Positions 49,607-61,003 of a stretch of DNA of 64,000 nucleotides are shown here, piece after piece. Within the stretch, counting starts at the first letter, position 1. Every line of letters begins with the position of its first letter. The stretch comes from Bryum argenteum. Lineage: Eukaryota > Streptophyta > Bryopsida > Bryales > Bryaceae. The translations under genes were made by a program, and so were the position numbers. The notes under the pieces are model-generated. The model did not search any database and was not told where the DNA came from. It worked only from the letters and a program-made list of their open reading frames with translations. The stretch is from positions 793,409 to 857,408 of the forward strand of contig CM073328.1 of assembly GCA_037043015.1 (NCBI GenBank), read 5' to 3'.

Positions 49607-52561
49607 ATGTTGGGGACCAGGGGGATGAAGACCCTTCTCACCATGCTACCCTCGTGCGGAGGATTGTCGTGGAGCAATTCCTGTGCTCAATTCCCTACCC
49701 GTCTGACGCCTCACACCGGTAAGTGCCCATCAATTCTCAACCGTTCCTGCATTTCGAGGGTTTAGCGATTCTGCATTCAGCGATTTTGCATTTCGAGGGT
49801 TCAGCGATTCAGCATTTAGCGATTCTGCATTGCGAGGGTTTAGTGATTCTGAGGTTCGAGGGTTTAGGGTTTAACGCAGTCCGACAATGTGCAGATATGT
49901 TGAGGTCGACCACTGGCAGAGCGCGTTGTTGTAGCGTCAATGAAACTGCCAGTAGCCAAACCAAACAGAGGTATGCCAATTCCCACACACATTGGTCCCT
50001 TTCAGTTGTTTTGATTGTTTTAATACGAACCGCAAGTGCTGTGTGTTTGCAGATTGGCGAAGAGAAAGATGAGATTAGATGAATTGTGTATGGAGAAGTT
50101 CCCTCAGTACAGTCGAACGTTGATTCAGTCATGGATTTTACAAGGTACTCAGATTCTCTCAAATCGTGCTCAAATTCACAGTGCAATAAAGGAAATGGTT
50201 TACATATTCAAGAGTGATGCTTTTGGCAGGTAAAGTAATTGTGGACGGTCGACCTGCTGCAAAGGCTGGAAGCTCTGTCAAGGCCACTTCTGTTATCGAT
50301 ATCATAGCAGAAGTTCCCAAATATGTTTGCAGGTATCAAAAATCTCCCTACTCGATTCAGATATTTCAAACTTGCCTCTCTGTAGCCAAACTTTGCCGCA
50401 AGATACTAGAGATGTTTAGGGTTAGCATTCGATGCTTTAATGTTTCCCAAGCATAAGATATTCGAGGCAAACTCCATGTTTCTTTTTGAATCTAGACTTT
50501 GGTACTACTAATCCATCCCAGGGTGAACCACTATACTAGTTTTCTTCACCTAATCACTTGAAACTAAGAAACAACAAGCATGGTATTCTTCTAGCCAGGG
50601 AATCTAGTTGGATGGACAAGTTTAAGGACTTCTCAGTCTGCGTTCATGATCACTATCAAATTGCGTTAAATGTACAAATGCATGTGGTTGGATGAGTCAA
50701 GGAGCAAGTCGTGCTTGGTCATATTGAATACAAAAAGGCCAATTTCTTCACCAATGGAGCTTGTCGAATGGGGCAGAAGATTCAGCCTGTATTCTTGTTT
50801 TCAGAGCAGGGTACAAATTGGAAGGAGCTTTAGAGCAGTTCAGTCACGACGTGAAGGGCAAGGTAGTGTTAGACGCAGGGCTATCAACAGGAGGCTTCTC
50901 GGACTGCTTGTTACAGAACGGAGCGTCTCGAATATACGGCGTGGATGTTGGTTACGGCCAGGTGAACCTCTTAAGCAGCCATTTTTAACTGATTAAGCTC
51001 GGAGCTTCACACTCATGTTACTACTTTGGCTGGTGTGCAACCAGGTTGCGGAGAAGATCCGTGTTGATCCTCGGGTTACTGTTATCGAGAGGACCAATTT
51101 GCGGTACCTCCCTGGGCTCCCTGAACAAGTGGACTTGGTCACCCTCGACCTTTCCTTTATCTCAATCTTACTGGTATGTACTTGACCCTTGTCCTCAATG
51201 AGACTTTCTCCCTCACTCATGTGAGCTAGATTGTAATATAGAACATCTGAAGGAGAACACTCAACATATCATGAAGTTTCAAGACCTTACGGAGAAACGT
51301 TACTTCTTGATAGACGGTTGATGAAAGGGTGAACAGATTTAGGACATGACTGAATTGATTCATAGAATTTCTATTGTCATTTATCCTCTCCTAGAATTCC
51401 ATAGCCATCATGTGAAGAGTGTCGTGTCATAGAAGTAAATCGTACCTTGAAAATTCAGGTCTCAAGCGAATCCACAAAGTTATAGCATTTAGAACTCATT
51501 GGCATTTTCAACAGAATTCCAAAATATGGAACTTGTCTTAAACCATCATATAGAGGATCTAATAGTTTATGTATGATAAGAGGGGCGTTCTGGGGTTTGA
51601 TTGAATCAACATCTGGTGTTTAGGGTTTCGGGTCTAAGGTTCAAGTTCTTTACATCTTCGTCTTCTTCTACATGTCTTTTAAGTTTCTGCTTCTTTTCAG
51701 AGACCATCGTAAATTGAGTTTTTTATGATTGAAGGGGTTTTTTGAGGTTCAACGAACTTAGGGTGTAGGGTTTATGGTTTAAGCTCCTTACATCTTCGTC
51801 TTCTTCAATGGCGGTTCTACGCTGTTTATCCTTCATGCCTGTGGATTTTGCTCATTGAGTGCGTATGTGGTACAGGTTATGCCAACAGTATGCTCTGTGA
51901 TGAAGCCCGAATCATCGATTATAACGCTTATCAAGCCGCAATTTGAAGCACGGCGATCTCAGGTTTTTACTCATTGTGCTTATTATTTGAGCGACTGGCA
52001 TGTCCTGTTGAGTTTTTGTACATAATCTGAGCTTTGTACTGTCTGGATAGGTCGGTGGAGGTGGCATTGTGAGAGACCCGGCCGTCCACAAAGAGGTTCG
52101 TTTAACTGCACTCATCACCTCGTTTCCTTTCTGTGAAGGTGGAGATGCGTCTTGTACTGTAACCTTCCTCCGTTCTAAAGAAGCAATTTGAATGTCGACG
52201 CTTCTAAAGTCATTCAATGATGATACTTGATAATCAACTCAGAAGCACAAGAGTCTCAGAATCATGAAAGAGGTGCAACTTAATCTTTCCGAGGAGCCAG
52301 ATAAGGCATGTCTTCGTGAAGATTTCCTACTTGGAGTCCTAATGACATTCTTTTTTGCAGGTCCTACAACGTGTGATTGGGGGAGTGGAAAAGTTCGGCT
52401 TCAAATGCCAAGGCTGGATTCAATCACCAATAACAGGTGCTGAAGGCAATATTGAGTTTCTAGCATGTTTTCATCGGCTTCCGTCATCAGCTGCCTCGCC
52501 ATTACCAGATTTGAACGTAAATGACGGTACATCAGAACATGATGAACCTAAACCTACGTAA
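49607..52561 (+). CDS. TlyA-type rRNA 2'-O-methyltransferase, probably organellar (9 exons, 333 aa)
   Basis: Nine exons join in frame: 49,607-49,718, 49,895-49,970, 50,053-50,144, 50,230-50,332, 50,805-50,961, 51,045-51,173, 51,876-51,962, 52,051-52,095, 52,361-52,561. The first 60 or so residues (MLGTRGMKTLLTMLPSCGG..., rich in S, T, R) look like a plastid or mitochondrial transit peptide. Then comes an S4 RNA-binding domain (RLDELCMEKFPQYSRTLIQSWILQGKVIVDGRPAAKAG) and a Rossmann methyltransferase domain with the SAM motif VVLDAGLSTGGFSDCLL, GVDVGYGQ, the acidic VDLVTLDLSFIS and IKPQFEARR, all in TlyA order. Bacterial TlyA methylates 16S/23S rRNA ribose; the old name haemolysin is misleading, and plants carry nuclear homologues of bacterial origin. 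Length exceeds bacterial TlyA (about 270) by the transit peptide. Intron 1 is made of short tandem repeats. Target organelle is inferred. Confidence 0.9.
49735..49885 (+). repeat. Short tandem repeats filling intron 1 of the TlyA-like gene
   Basis: Imperfect units of about 12-24 bp combining TTCAGCGATTCTGCAT and TTTCGAGGGTTTAGCGATT occur six or more times between the donor at 49,719 and the acceptor at 49,894. Confidence 0.85.
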
Positions 52562-53190
52562 TAAAGTGCAACTCTGTATGGAGTTTGAGACATGTTCCAT
52601 TTTTTAGAATTGCTGTCAATGAAATTTGAATGCTACGAACTTGTGGTTCACCTGTGATCTGACTATTTACTTATTTAAACCGACACTCTTATTTCTTCAC
52701 AGAGCAGATTACACTGATGACAGTAGAATTTCCCTAGCTGGAATTGGTGGCCCAATTCAGTCACGTCCTACTTCTGTTCATTCTTTCATCAACTCTTTAC
52801 CGGTATCGAATTGCCGAAAATCAACTTATTTCCTTTTTCCAATCAATCTGATATTACACCACACATGAAGCAATTGTCTTTACACCATCTCCTGAATATT
52901 AAAAGCCAACAAATTTCATAATTATTGTCCAATGTTTTGAGAAAGTAGTATAAAATAATTCGCGTGGTCTACCAAGATTTAAGGTCTCCATTCATTCTTC
53001 AATTTCTTCAGAAACGAAGATAATCTTTTTCGGACTGTACTGAAATGCTCAGTGGATAACCTCTGAGTAGAATTCAGCCGTCCGTCGGTCGGCAGACAAC
53101 ACTCAAAGGGGACGACCACAGGTCGAACCCTTCCCGAGTTGCAGGGCCGCAGGTCGGCCGCCAAGTGGCAGACGGCGTCTGCCTTAGCGC
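52562..53190. other. Intergenic DNA between the TlyA-like and LEA genes
   Basis: AT-rich to about 53,060, then turning GC-rich (CGTCGGTCGGCAG, GCCGCAGGTCGGCC), which may mark the promoter/CpG-rich start of the next transcript. No gene seen. Confidence 0.45.
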
Positions 53191-53194
53191 CGCG

Positions 53195-54716
53195 TGGAGA
53201 TCATGGCGAGCTCGCATGGCGGCGCGTGGCAACGCCACGAGGATGAGCCCATCTCTCCAAGTCCCACCCCGTCCGCCCCTTCTCGACCCAAGAATGCATT
53301 GCCCCTCTGTTCTCACCATTCAACCTACAGTCACTTGGGAATTCGTGCAGCACAATCTCAGGTACTGTGCCCTCCTCCTACTTCCGCTTCAGCTTACATT
53401 CCCTCCCAACACACCACTTTGCATCTCATTCCTGCTGCTCCTGCTGCGTAATCTCACACTAGAGTAAGAATCTGCATTGCGTTGTCGGCATTGATACCGA
53501 ATGCATGTCTTGTTTCTGTTTTGTCGGCGTCAGAATGGATGTTAGTCGCCAGGACTGATTCTTGATAGGATTGAATTGGGTTGTCAATTGAGGCGGCAAT
53601 ACTTGACGAGAGTGCTTTCTTTGTCCGTGTAAAGATAGACGTTAGTTGCAGTAGGGAGGATTCCTGCTGCGTAACCTCAAACTAGAGTAAGAATCTGCAT
53701 TCCGTTGCCAGTTCTTGTCGGCAATGCATGTCTTATCGCTAAGAATTTCTCTTTTGTCGGCGTAAGAATGGATGTGAGTTGGAAGGACGGAGTCTTGATA
53801 GAAACCTGGAGCAAGAATCTGTATTGGGTATTAGCGTTTTTGTCCGTGTAAAGATAGATGTTGGTTGCAGTAGGGAGGATTATGAATCAGAGCATTCGTC
53901 GGGAGCTAAGTCTCTGTGTTTGTAAGGAGTAGGACCTGTGCAGATACTTGGGCAATAGCAGTTTTCGTATTGGGTTATTGTTGCTTGTATTGGGTTTTCA
54001 ATTTCAATGCGTGTCTTGCTTTATTGTGCATGCTACAGTAGATGTTAGCTGCAGGATCGGCTTCTTGAAGCGAGAATTTGTATCGGGTTGTCCATGGAGA
54101 CACTCTTTTTCTCCTTGCAAGGGTAGGTATTAGTTGCAGCAGGGAGGATCACGAATCAAGAGCTTCGCCAGTGTCTTGGGTTGTTGATTGAGGGTGCAAT
54201 TCTTGCTACTGTGCAATTTTTTTTTGTTCGAGTTAGCTGTTAGTAGCAATAGGCAGGTTTCCGTTGTCGTGGCAGCTGCAGGCAAGTCCCTTACAATGTT
54301 AAGGTCTTGAGGAAGTATCGCATTCGAAGCAGACACCTAGTCGACAGCGGTTGTTTTTGAGAGAATTTTTGCTTGTTCCGTCGTCGATGGTGTTTTTTGA
54401 CCTACTGAGAATCAGTGATTGAAGCCTCGCTCAAGTTGATCACAGTTTAGGTGTCATGTTCAATCATTCTCTATCAGAACTGACGCTGTGATGGCTCAAG
54501 TCAAATGTGGCACTGAGTTTCATCTTTGGGTGCCCTAATCTTTGCAACGAATTAGTTAGTGGCTACGTCTCATTGGATATAGAACGATTCGATGTGCTCA
54601 ATAGCATTTTTTAGCAGAAGGTGCGGTGTAGCTGTAACTGTAGTTCTAAGGGTTGATGGTGTGGATTATTGTGCAGATTTTGAGCGCTTTGTAGATTAAA
54701 GAGTTCGGCGATCGAT
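53195..54716 (+). promoter_or_regulatory. Probable 5' leader of the LEA gene: leader exon, long repeat-bearing intron
   Basis: A GC-rich exon-like stretch ends CAATCTCAG/GTACTG at 53,361 and could splice to TTGTGCAG/ATTTTGAGC at 54,677, 40 bases before the LEA ATG. The intervening 1.3 kb contains about four imperfect direct copies of a 220-270-bp unit (GCTGCGTAAYCTCAMACTAG at 53,443 and 53,666; TTGTCCGTGTAAAGATAGA at 53,621 and 53,841; TTAGTTGCAGCAGGGAGGAT at 54,130). An ATG at 53,202 in the leader would open a frame of about 60 codons (MASSHGGAWQRHEDEP...) ending shortly after the proposed splice, i.e. an upstream ORF. All of this is inferred. Confidence 0.4.
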
Positions 54717-57700
54717 ATGGCGGCAACATTGGGCTGCAACCCAACTCGTGTTCTATGCAATGCACCGGTGGCCGCATCACGAAACGTAGGGGAGCCATCG
54801 ACATCAGCAATTGCGAGGCTGCACCTGAGGGGTGGAAAAAGAGCGGGACCAAGCAAGAGGCTCTCCCTCCGGCACGTCGGAAGAATCCGTGCTCAGAGCA
54901 ATGAGGGTGACAAGGTGCGGGAGCTGGCCTCCGAGAAGGCCGTGGAGTCGGGGAAGCAATTCGACGAGGATGCAAAGAAGATGGCGGGCAATGGCCAGAG
55001 CCCCGTCGCGTTGGATGCGAAGGTGGAGGATGCTTCCGACGCCGCATCATATGAGCCCGAAGTTCGGGAGAAAGCAGTCGACATTGCCTCCGACATGGCT
55101 GTGGACAACTTCGATGATGTTGATGCTCTTGCGAAGAAAGACGCTGCTCCTCTTGCTGAGGCTTGGGGCCGCAGCTTGGACGACACCGCTGAAGCCTTGG
55201 AAGCCAAAGCTGCCGAGATCAGCGAGCGAGAAGCCCGCAAAGAGTCCTCCTCTTCCAGTGACTCCGATTCCGAGAACAGCTCCAAGCCCAAGCCCTTCTT
55301 CGAAGACCAGGTAAACGATGACGTCTCTGGAACATTGCATTCCATTTATAGCCAGGCCAAACAATGATACAAGAACAAAGATCGTAGTACTTGCTGACAG
55401 CACATGATATCAGTACCTCTAGTAAGGTTTAAGTTATGATCTTGATAGTGAGAAGAACACACCGACATTGCTAATAAGAACAAGTTTCTGATAGTTCCCA
55501 TATTATTTTGCGTTGAGGGATTTGGGGAATCTTCATGTGCACATTGGGGGGCTTGAGCTTGCTTTGTGCTGACACCATTTAAGTGTACTTTAGCTTGATT
55601 GAAAACTCATTGTTGCACACACATTCTGAGTTTTGATGGAATTGTTCCAAAGACAGTTATTTAAATTGTGTCAATCATCCCCTGATTTTGCCAGGTGATC
55701 AAGGAGAGTGTGCTGGACGTGGCCTCCGCATCTGCAGTGGACGATGGGCCGGAAGTGGACGCAACAGCAGAGAAGGACGCCTCAGAGATGACGAACAAGG
55801 TCGGTGGAGACCAGAAGCGCAACAAAGTGACAATCCAAGGATTGGCAGACACAGCATCGAAGTTGGAGGCAGACAGTTCGATGAGCCTGCAACAGATTGG
55901 CGAGCAAATCTCAGGATTCAAGGAGACAATCTCCAAGAATCTGAAGGAAGGAATCGAGACCAACCAGCCAAAGCTGGAGGAGCTTTCTCGGACAGCATCA
56001 CAGAGAGTGAAAGAAGGGCAAGAGTATGTCCGCGACGCAGGCGAGTTAGAGTTTCCCGGGGACGCCCAGAACGTCCTGGAGGATGCGAAGGGCGCGCTGG
56101 ACAAGCGCCAGAGCGCGATCAGCCTCGCCGTGGAAGACGCGCGCGAGACCGGGGAGCTTGTAGCTGACCTCGCAGTCAAGGGATGGGATGTGCTGACCAA
56201 AACCACCGAGAAGTTCGTGGCGAAGTTCCAAAAGAACGCCGAAGTTGTTAAGGATAAGGCCCAGGAGACTGCCGAGCAGGCGAAGGTGAAGGCTGAAGAG
56301 ACTGCCGACCAAGCCCAGAAGAATTTCGCTGAGGCGAAGAGCAACTTGGAGACCAAGACTGCCGAGCTCAGAGACTCCGCCGAGGAGAAAGGCTCAGAAT
56401 CGAAGGCAAAGCTACAGGAAGCTCTTGAAGAAGCGCAACGGAAGTTCAACGAAGCGAAACAGAATGTGGAGTCCAAGAGTGGCGAGCTCAAGGACCAGTC
56501 TCAAGAGAAAGCCTCAGAGGGTAGGTCCAAGCTCGAAGAGACTGCCGAGACCGTAAAATCCAAGCTCGAAGAGACTGCCGAGACCGTAAAATCCAAGCTC
56601 GGCGATGCAAAGGAGACTGCACAATCGAAGGCAGGAGAGTTGAAAGATGCAGCCCAGGAGAAAGCTTCTGAGGCGAAGTCCAAGGCCCAGGACACTGCTG
56701 AGAATGCACAATCAAAAGCAGGAGAGCTTAAAGACGCAGCAAAAGAGAAGGCTTCCGAAGCGAAGTCCAAGGCCGAAGACACTGCTGAGACTGCAAAATC
56801 CAAGCTCGGCGATGCAAAGGAGAATGTAGAGTCGAAGACTGGCGAGCTGAAGGACGCAGCCCAAGAGAAAGCCTCTGAGGCGAAGTCCAAGGTCGAAGAC
56901 ACTGCTGAGACTGCAAAATCCAAGACTGGGGAGCTCAAGGATGCTGCTCAAGAGAAAGCCTCTGAGGCGAAGTCCAAGGTCGAAGACACTGCTGAGACTG
57001 CACAATCGAAGACTGGGGAGCTCAAAGATGCTGCTAAAGAGAAAGCCTCTGATGCGAAGTCCAAGGTCGAAGACACTGCTGAGACTGCAAAATCCAAGAC
57101 TGGGGAGCTCAAAGATGCTGCTCAAGAGAAAGCCTCTGATGCGAAGTCCAAGGTCGAAGACACTGCTGAGACTGCACAATCCAAAGCAGGCGAGCTCAAG
57201 GATTCAGCTCAAGAGAAAGCTTCGGAAGCGAAATCCGGTGCAGAGTCGAAGGTGAAGGAGGAGTCGAGAGTGTGGGCGAAGGATGATGGGGGTTCTTCGA
57301 CTGGTAGGGGTCAAACTCCTGGGTGGGGTTCTTCTTCCTCCGCTGGAGGGTCTTCGACTGGAATTGGTCAAACTCCTGGGTGGGGTTCTTCCTCCAGTGG
57401 TAAGTCTTCCGCTGGGGGGTCTTCGACTGGGACTGGTCAAACTCCTGGGTGGGGTTCTTCCTCCAGTGGTACCTCTTCCGCTGGGGGGTCTTCGACTGGA
57501 ACTGGTCAAACACCTGGGTGGGGTTCTTCCTCCAGTGGTAAGACTTCCGCTGGGGGGTCTTCGACTGGGACTGGTCGAACTCCTGGGTGGGATTCCCCCT
57601 CCAGTGGGGGCTCTTCCTCCTCCAGTGGGGGATCTACCCCCTCCAGTGGAGCGTCTACCCCCTCCAGTGGAGCGTCTTCCTCCTCCAGTGGGGCGTCTTC

Positions 57701-57794
57701 CTCCTCCAGTGGGGCGTCTTCCTCCTCCAGTGGGGGGTCTTTCTTTGGGGGGTCTTCGGCAGGGATTGGTCAAACCCCCACCCGTCCTTTGTAG
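54717..57794 (+). CDS. LEA group 3/4-type protein with transit-like N-terminus and Gly/Ser-rich tail (2 exons, 897 aa)
   Basis: Exons 54,717-55,310 and 55,695-57,794 join in phase 0 (CAG/GTAAAC ... TGCCAG/GTGATC). Residues 1-60 (MAATLGCNPTRVLCNAPVAASRNVG...LSLRHVGRIRAQS) are basic, S/A/R-rich and end in a plastid-style VGRIRAQ site. Then an acidic helical region, a Ser-rich SSSSSDSDSENSSKPKP linker, and a long LEA_4-type amphipathic helix. From about residue 470 to 715 a 29-residue unit, SKTGELKDAAQEKASEAKSKVEDTAETAQ, repeats about seven times (87 bp). The last 170 residues switch to GGSSTGTGQTPGWGSSSSGKSSA repeats (mostly 23 aa, 69 bp) and STPSSGAS/SSSSGAS runs, ending GIGQTPTRPL. LEA proteins protect membranes and enzymes in drying or cold; a plastid stroma site is inferred. 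The Gly/Ser/Thr tail is not part of the LEA family. Codon use is even along both halves and the frame has no break. Confidence 0.88.
56870..57215 (+). repeat. 87-bp in-frame tandem repeat in the LEA gene
   Basis: CGAAGTCCAAGGTCGAAGAC starts units at about 56,881, 56,968, 57,055 and 57,142 with few differences between them. More diverged copies extend upstream to about 56,640. Near identity suggests recent expansion or gene conversion. Confidence 0.95.
57284..57760 (+). repeat. 57/69-bp and 24-30-bp in-frame tandem repeats in the LEA tail
   Basis: CTTCGACTGG marks units at 57,295, 57,352, 57,421, 57,490 and 57,559 (57 then 69 bp). From 57,595 on, CCTCCAGTGGRGCGTCT units of about 24-30 bp follow. 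All lengths are multiples of three. Confidence 0.95.
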
Positions 57795-57981
57795 ATAGTA
57801 TTGCACTTTGATGTTGTAGATAGTATGATATGCTGAGGCAATTTTGCTTGATGTAACGTTTTGTGGCTTCTGATGCCAGAATGGAAATATTTTCCCACTT
57901 GTGCAGTAATTGATTCGTGAGTATTGTGGTTTTTGGAGTACTGGATTTTGTGAACAGTGAGGATGTGGTTTTGGGGGTTAA

Positions 57982-58659
57982 CCCTTAAACGTCAGACCCA
58001 GCCCCAGGGGTTGGGTTTTTTTTTGAGAGATTCTTGCTCATAACTTACACTCCATTATACCAAATGGAATTATTAGAATTCCAAACTGAGCACCTTAAAG
58101 AGATCTATACTTTCTTAGAATAGAGCTCAAGCAAATTAAAAATAGAATAATGCTAAAAATGGAGTTTAAAAGAGATTTTGGGTGTGGTATGAGGAAAGCA
58201 TAAGGTAGGAGTCCTGAAAACCGTCTGAATTTCAGCTTTGCATACTTGGAACAGTGGTGTAAAATTTTAATTATTTTTCGATGGTCTGCAAAGCTAGTGC
58301 AAATCCATCCCCAAAAAAAAAAACATTTTTTGAGTAATCTTATAATTTCCTATGAATTTTTGAATCTGGAGTCTTAGGAGTCCCACTACCCGAACATAGA
58401 GTGCTGGCTTTTTTGCAAGGTTGTATTCCGAAAACTGTGGATTGAATGTCCCAAAATGAATTAAAATAGGTTTAGGAACTGACATAGGAGTTGTCTAAAA
58501 CCGTTCAGCATGCATGGTGGGAGCTAAAAATAGTGGATGGTTCCCAAAACCTGTCAGTTTACCATGAACGGACGGTTCTACAGCCCCTACCCATAAACCT
58601 ACTGTGCGGTTTTTGGGGCTGGACGGTTTTCACGACTCCTACCTTACGACATTTAAGGG
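57982..58659. mobile_element. TTAA-flanked element G, 678 bp
   Basis: Starts CCCTTAAACGTC after TTAA (57,978-57,981) and ends GACATTTAAGGG before TTAA (58,660-58,663). The ends form a 12-bp inverted repeat with one mismatch. Its interior is unlike A, B or C; the motif TAGGAGTCSTGAAAACCGTC appears near 58,208 and, inverted in sense, near the right end. Non-coding. Lies about 190 bp after the LEA stop codon. Confidence 0.82.
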
Positions 58660-58675
58660 TTAATATTCTCTTGTC

Positions 58676-58770
58676 TGTGCTATGAAGGAGTGTGAAGTTA
58701 TTGATATGTGCTATGGAGGAGTGTGGAGTTATTGATATGTTCTATGGAGGAGTGTGGAGTTATTGATATT
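58676..58770 (+). repeat. 31-bp tandem repeat, three copies
   Basis: GTGCTATGGAGGAGTGTGGA plus the following 11 bases occurs three times with few changes. Confidence 0.9.
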
Positions 58771-59288
58771 TGACTTGTGCGCTAAATAATCAATGTTTTA
58801 GATGTTTTCAATGTAAAGTATATTAACACTTCGAACTGGAACTATTATGTGATTGCAAACATTGAGCTGCACTTTCACCAGTTTGACTGTGACTAAACAT
58901 CAACAATGGTCCATAAAATACATTGTGATAAATGATAGTGTAACTTTGCATCAAAGAAAGCTTCACAGTCTACTCACTTTAATGTTATTTTGCAGTCCTA
59001 TATCAAATACGATGAGACAATCCACCTCAAATTGTGCAAATCACACCTTCGGTGCGTAGGCTGGAACCCAATTCTCGAGGTATGTAATCATTCTCGAGGC
59101 ATAATACCTCAAGGAAAAGTGCAGAACCCGGAGGTTCCAAAGCTGAAATTAATGAGAACACTAATGTAATGTAACAACACTTTTACACACCATAGCAATG
59201 GATTGCATTGTTACATTTAACCTACTTCGAAGTTCCGAAACTCAAATCAATAAAAACATTTCGAAAATGTAACCGCAGTTAAAGAACA
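58771..59288. other. AT-rich DNA, nothing assigned
   Basis: No supported feature. Confidence 0.5.
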
Positions 59289-59552
59289 CCCTCTCTATTT
59301 GAGAGGACCGGCATGAATGGAGTGTTCGTTTGACCTGTCATTGGATGTATGACTAAAGGTCATAACACCAACTGTGAGACTACTATCTCCTCTCGGAGTG
59401 TAACACTATGCTAGTTCCTACCTAACCACTAGTGCTTCAAAGACACCCGATATGGTATCCCCCAAAGGACGTTGAGGTTTCATACAACGAGTTTCGAGAA
59501 TCCCTCATCATAGTACAATGAACAGTGATGGTGAGCACCACTCTGGTATGGG
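59289..59552 (+). repeat. Unclassified dispersed repeat, copy 2
   Basis: Direct counterpart of 15,816-16,095 with roughly three quarters of positions matching by eye. Homology ends at GGTGAGCACCA(C/T). Confidence 0.6.
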
Positions 59553-60880
59553 GATTAAAACCCACAACCTCCTCACTCGGGGCCATGAAACGTAACATTG
59601 CATAGTTCCATACAACCTACTATGCTTAACATACGCATTGTAACATTGCAGCGGACAATCTTGACATTCTATTACTATCCAAAACAAAGGAAGAACAAAA
59701 AGAATGCAAGTGAACATTATGTAAAGTGAAGTTACTCGAGTTGTGAATGTAATAGTGGAAAAGTAAATGAATTTTAAGTATGAATTGATGAAGGCAATCA
59801 CCAAAATAATTACGGTATTTATATATATGAGAGAAGCCAATAAAGGATGTAATACCTTATGCTTTTACCCAAATTAATGCTAATATACCTATATTAGTCA
59901 AACCACACTCCAACATCCCATATTCAACTGAATGCAATCACAATATCAATAAGAATGATATTGTTTGGTTTTATTTCCTGAAGTGATTATTCTAAATCAA
60001 TTTATTATCTAGAGTTCCATGTAAACAAGACAGATTTTACACTCAATATTATCTCCTAATATGAAACGTTTTCAACAATCATGAAGTCTCTATGTATATA
60101 ATTTTTGTTTCTTTGAGAGTTTAGGAGTACTTAAATCATAGTTATAAGCAAATGTAAGTATTTGTGTTCGTGTCAAGAACCTTCCACTTATATACATACT
60201 TCCTCTGTACTTTAGACAATTTCCAAACTATTCATGATGTGGATATCTTAAGTACATATAACTTAATCCATAAGTACAAAATTAAGATATGAACCTACAT
60301 GAAGATTTTTGTACTCTTCTAATTAACCATGACTTAAGTTGATGATACATTAAACCCTAAACCTTATAGTCATTCAATCAAAAACCCCCCATTTTGTTAA
60401 AATGGCATTATGCCACTAAAATGGCACATCTCAACTTTCAGAACTACAGTTCAGAATCCATGTGATAAAACAGAATTTGAAGGTGATATTATGATTATGA
60501 GTGATTATGTATATAGAGGATTGATATTACAGAAAATTAAAGATACTATAGAATACACCTATTATTACATTTGTATTCATAGATTTTGACAAAATGGCAC
60601 ATGGAATAGCACCATTTCAACGGGAGAAAGATTCTAGAACTTCCAAACACCTCTGAGCAATTTAAAAGCAAATATTACTGCCTAACAATCATAAAACTCT
60701 GGATCCAGAAAAAACACAAAATGTAAAACACCAAAATCATTCATAAACTCGAAATGAAAACTTTATTTATGCAGTAAGTTTCATCTTGAGCAATCCTCCA
60801 ACAACTTGCACAACAAAAAAACCTTCACCTCCAAATCGCACAAGAAAAAAGATGAAAAATAATCTTTCGAACGCACTGTA
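59553..60880. other. AT-rich DNA, nothing assigned
   Basis: No gene recognised. A CCTTT microsatellite lies at about 60,888-60,916, just beyond this stretch, probably inside the 3' UTR of the FLA gene. Confidence 0.5.
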
Positions 60881-61003
60881 GCACCTCCTTCCTTTCCTTT
60901 CCTTTCCTTTCCTTTTGTAATAAAGAATTCACAGCCTCCTCTTCACTTTCTACAAAGAATCTCATTCCCCTGCCATTTCCCAGACCAGCAAATTTGATCC
61001 GCT

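Noticed and set aside
54832-57811. Alternative frames across the LEA gene, including Leu/Gly/Pro-rich and Ser-rich ones on both strands
   Set aside because: Shadows of in-frame repeats with period divisible by three; only the called frame joins both exons and gives LEA-type repeats.
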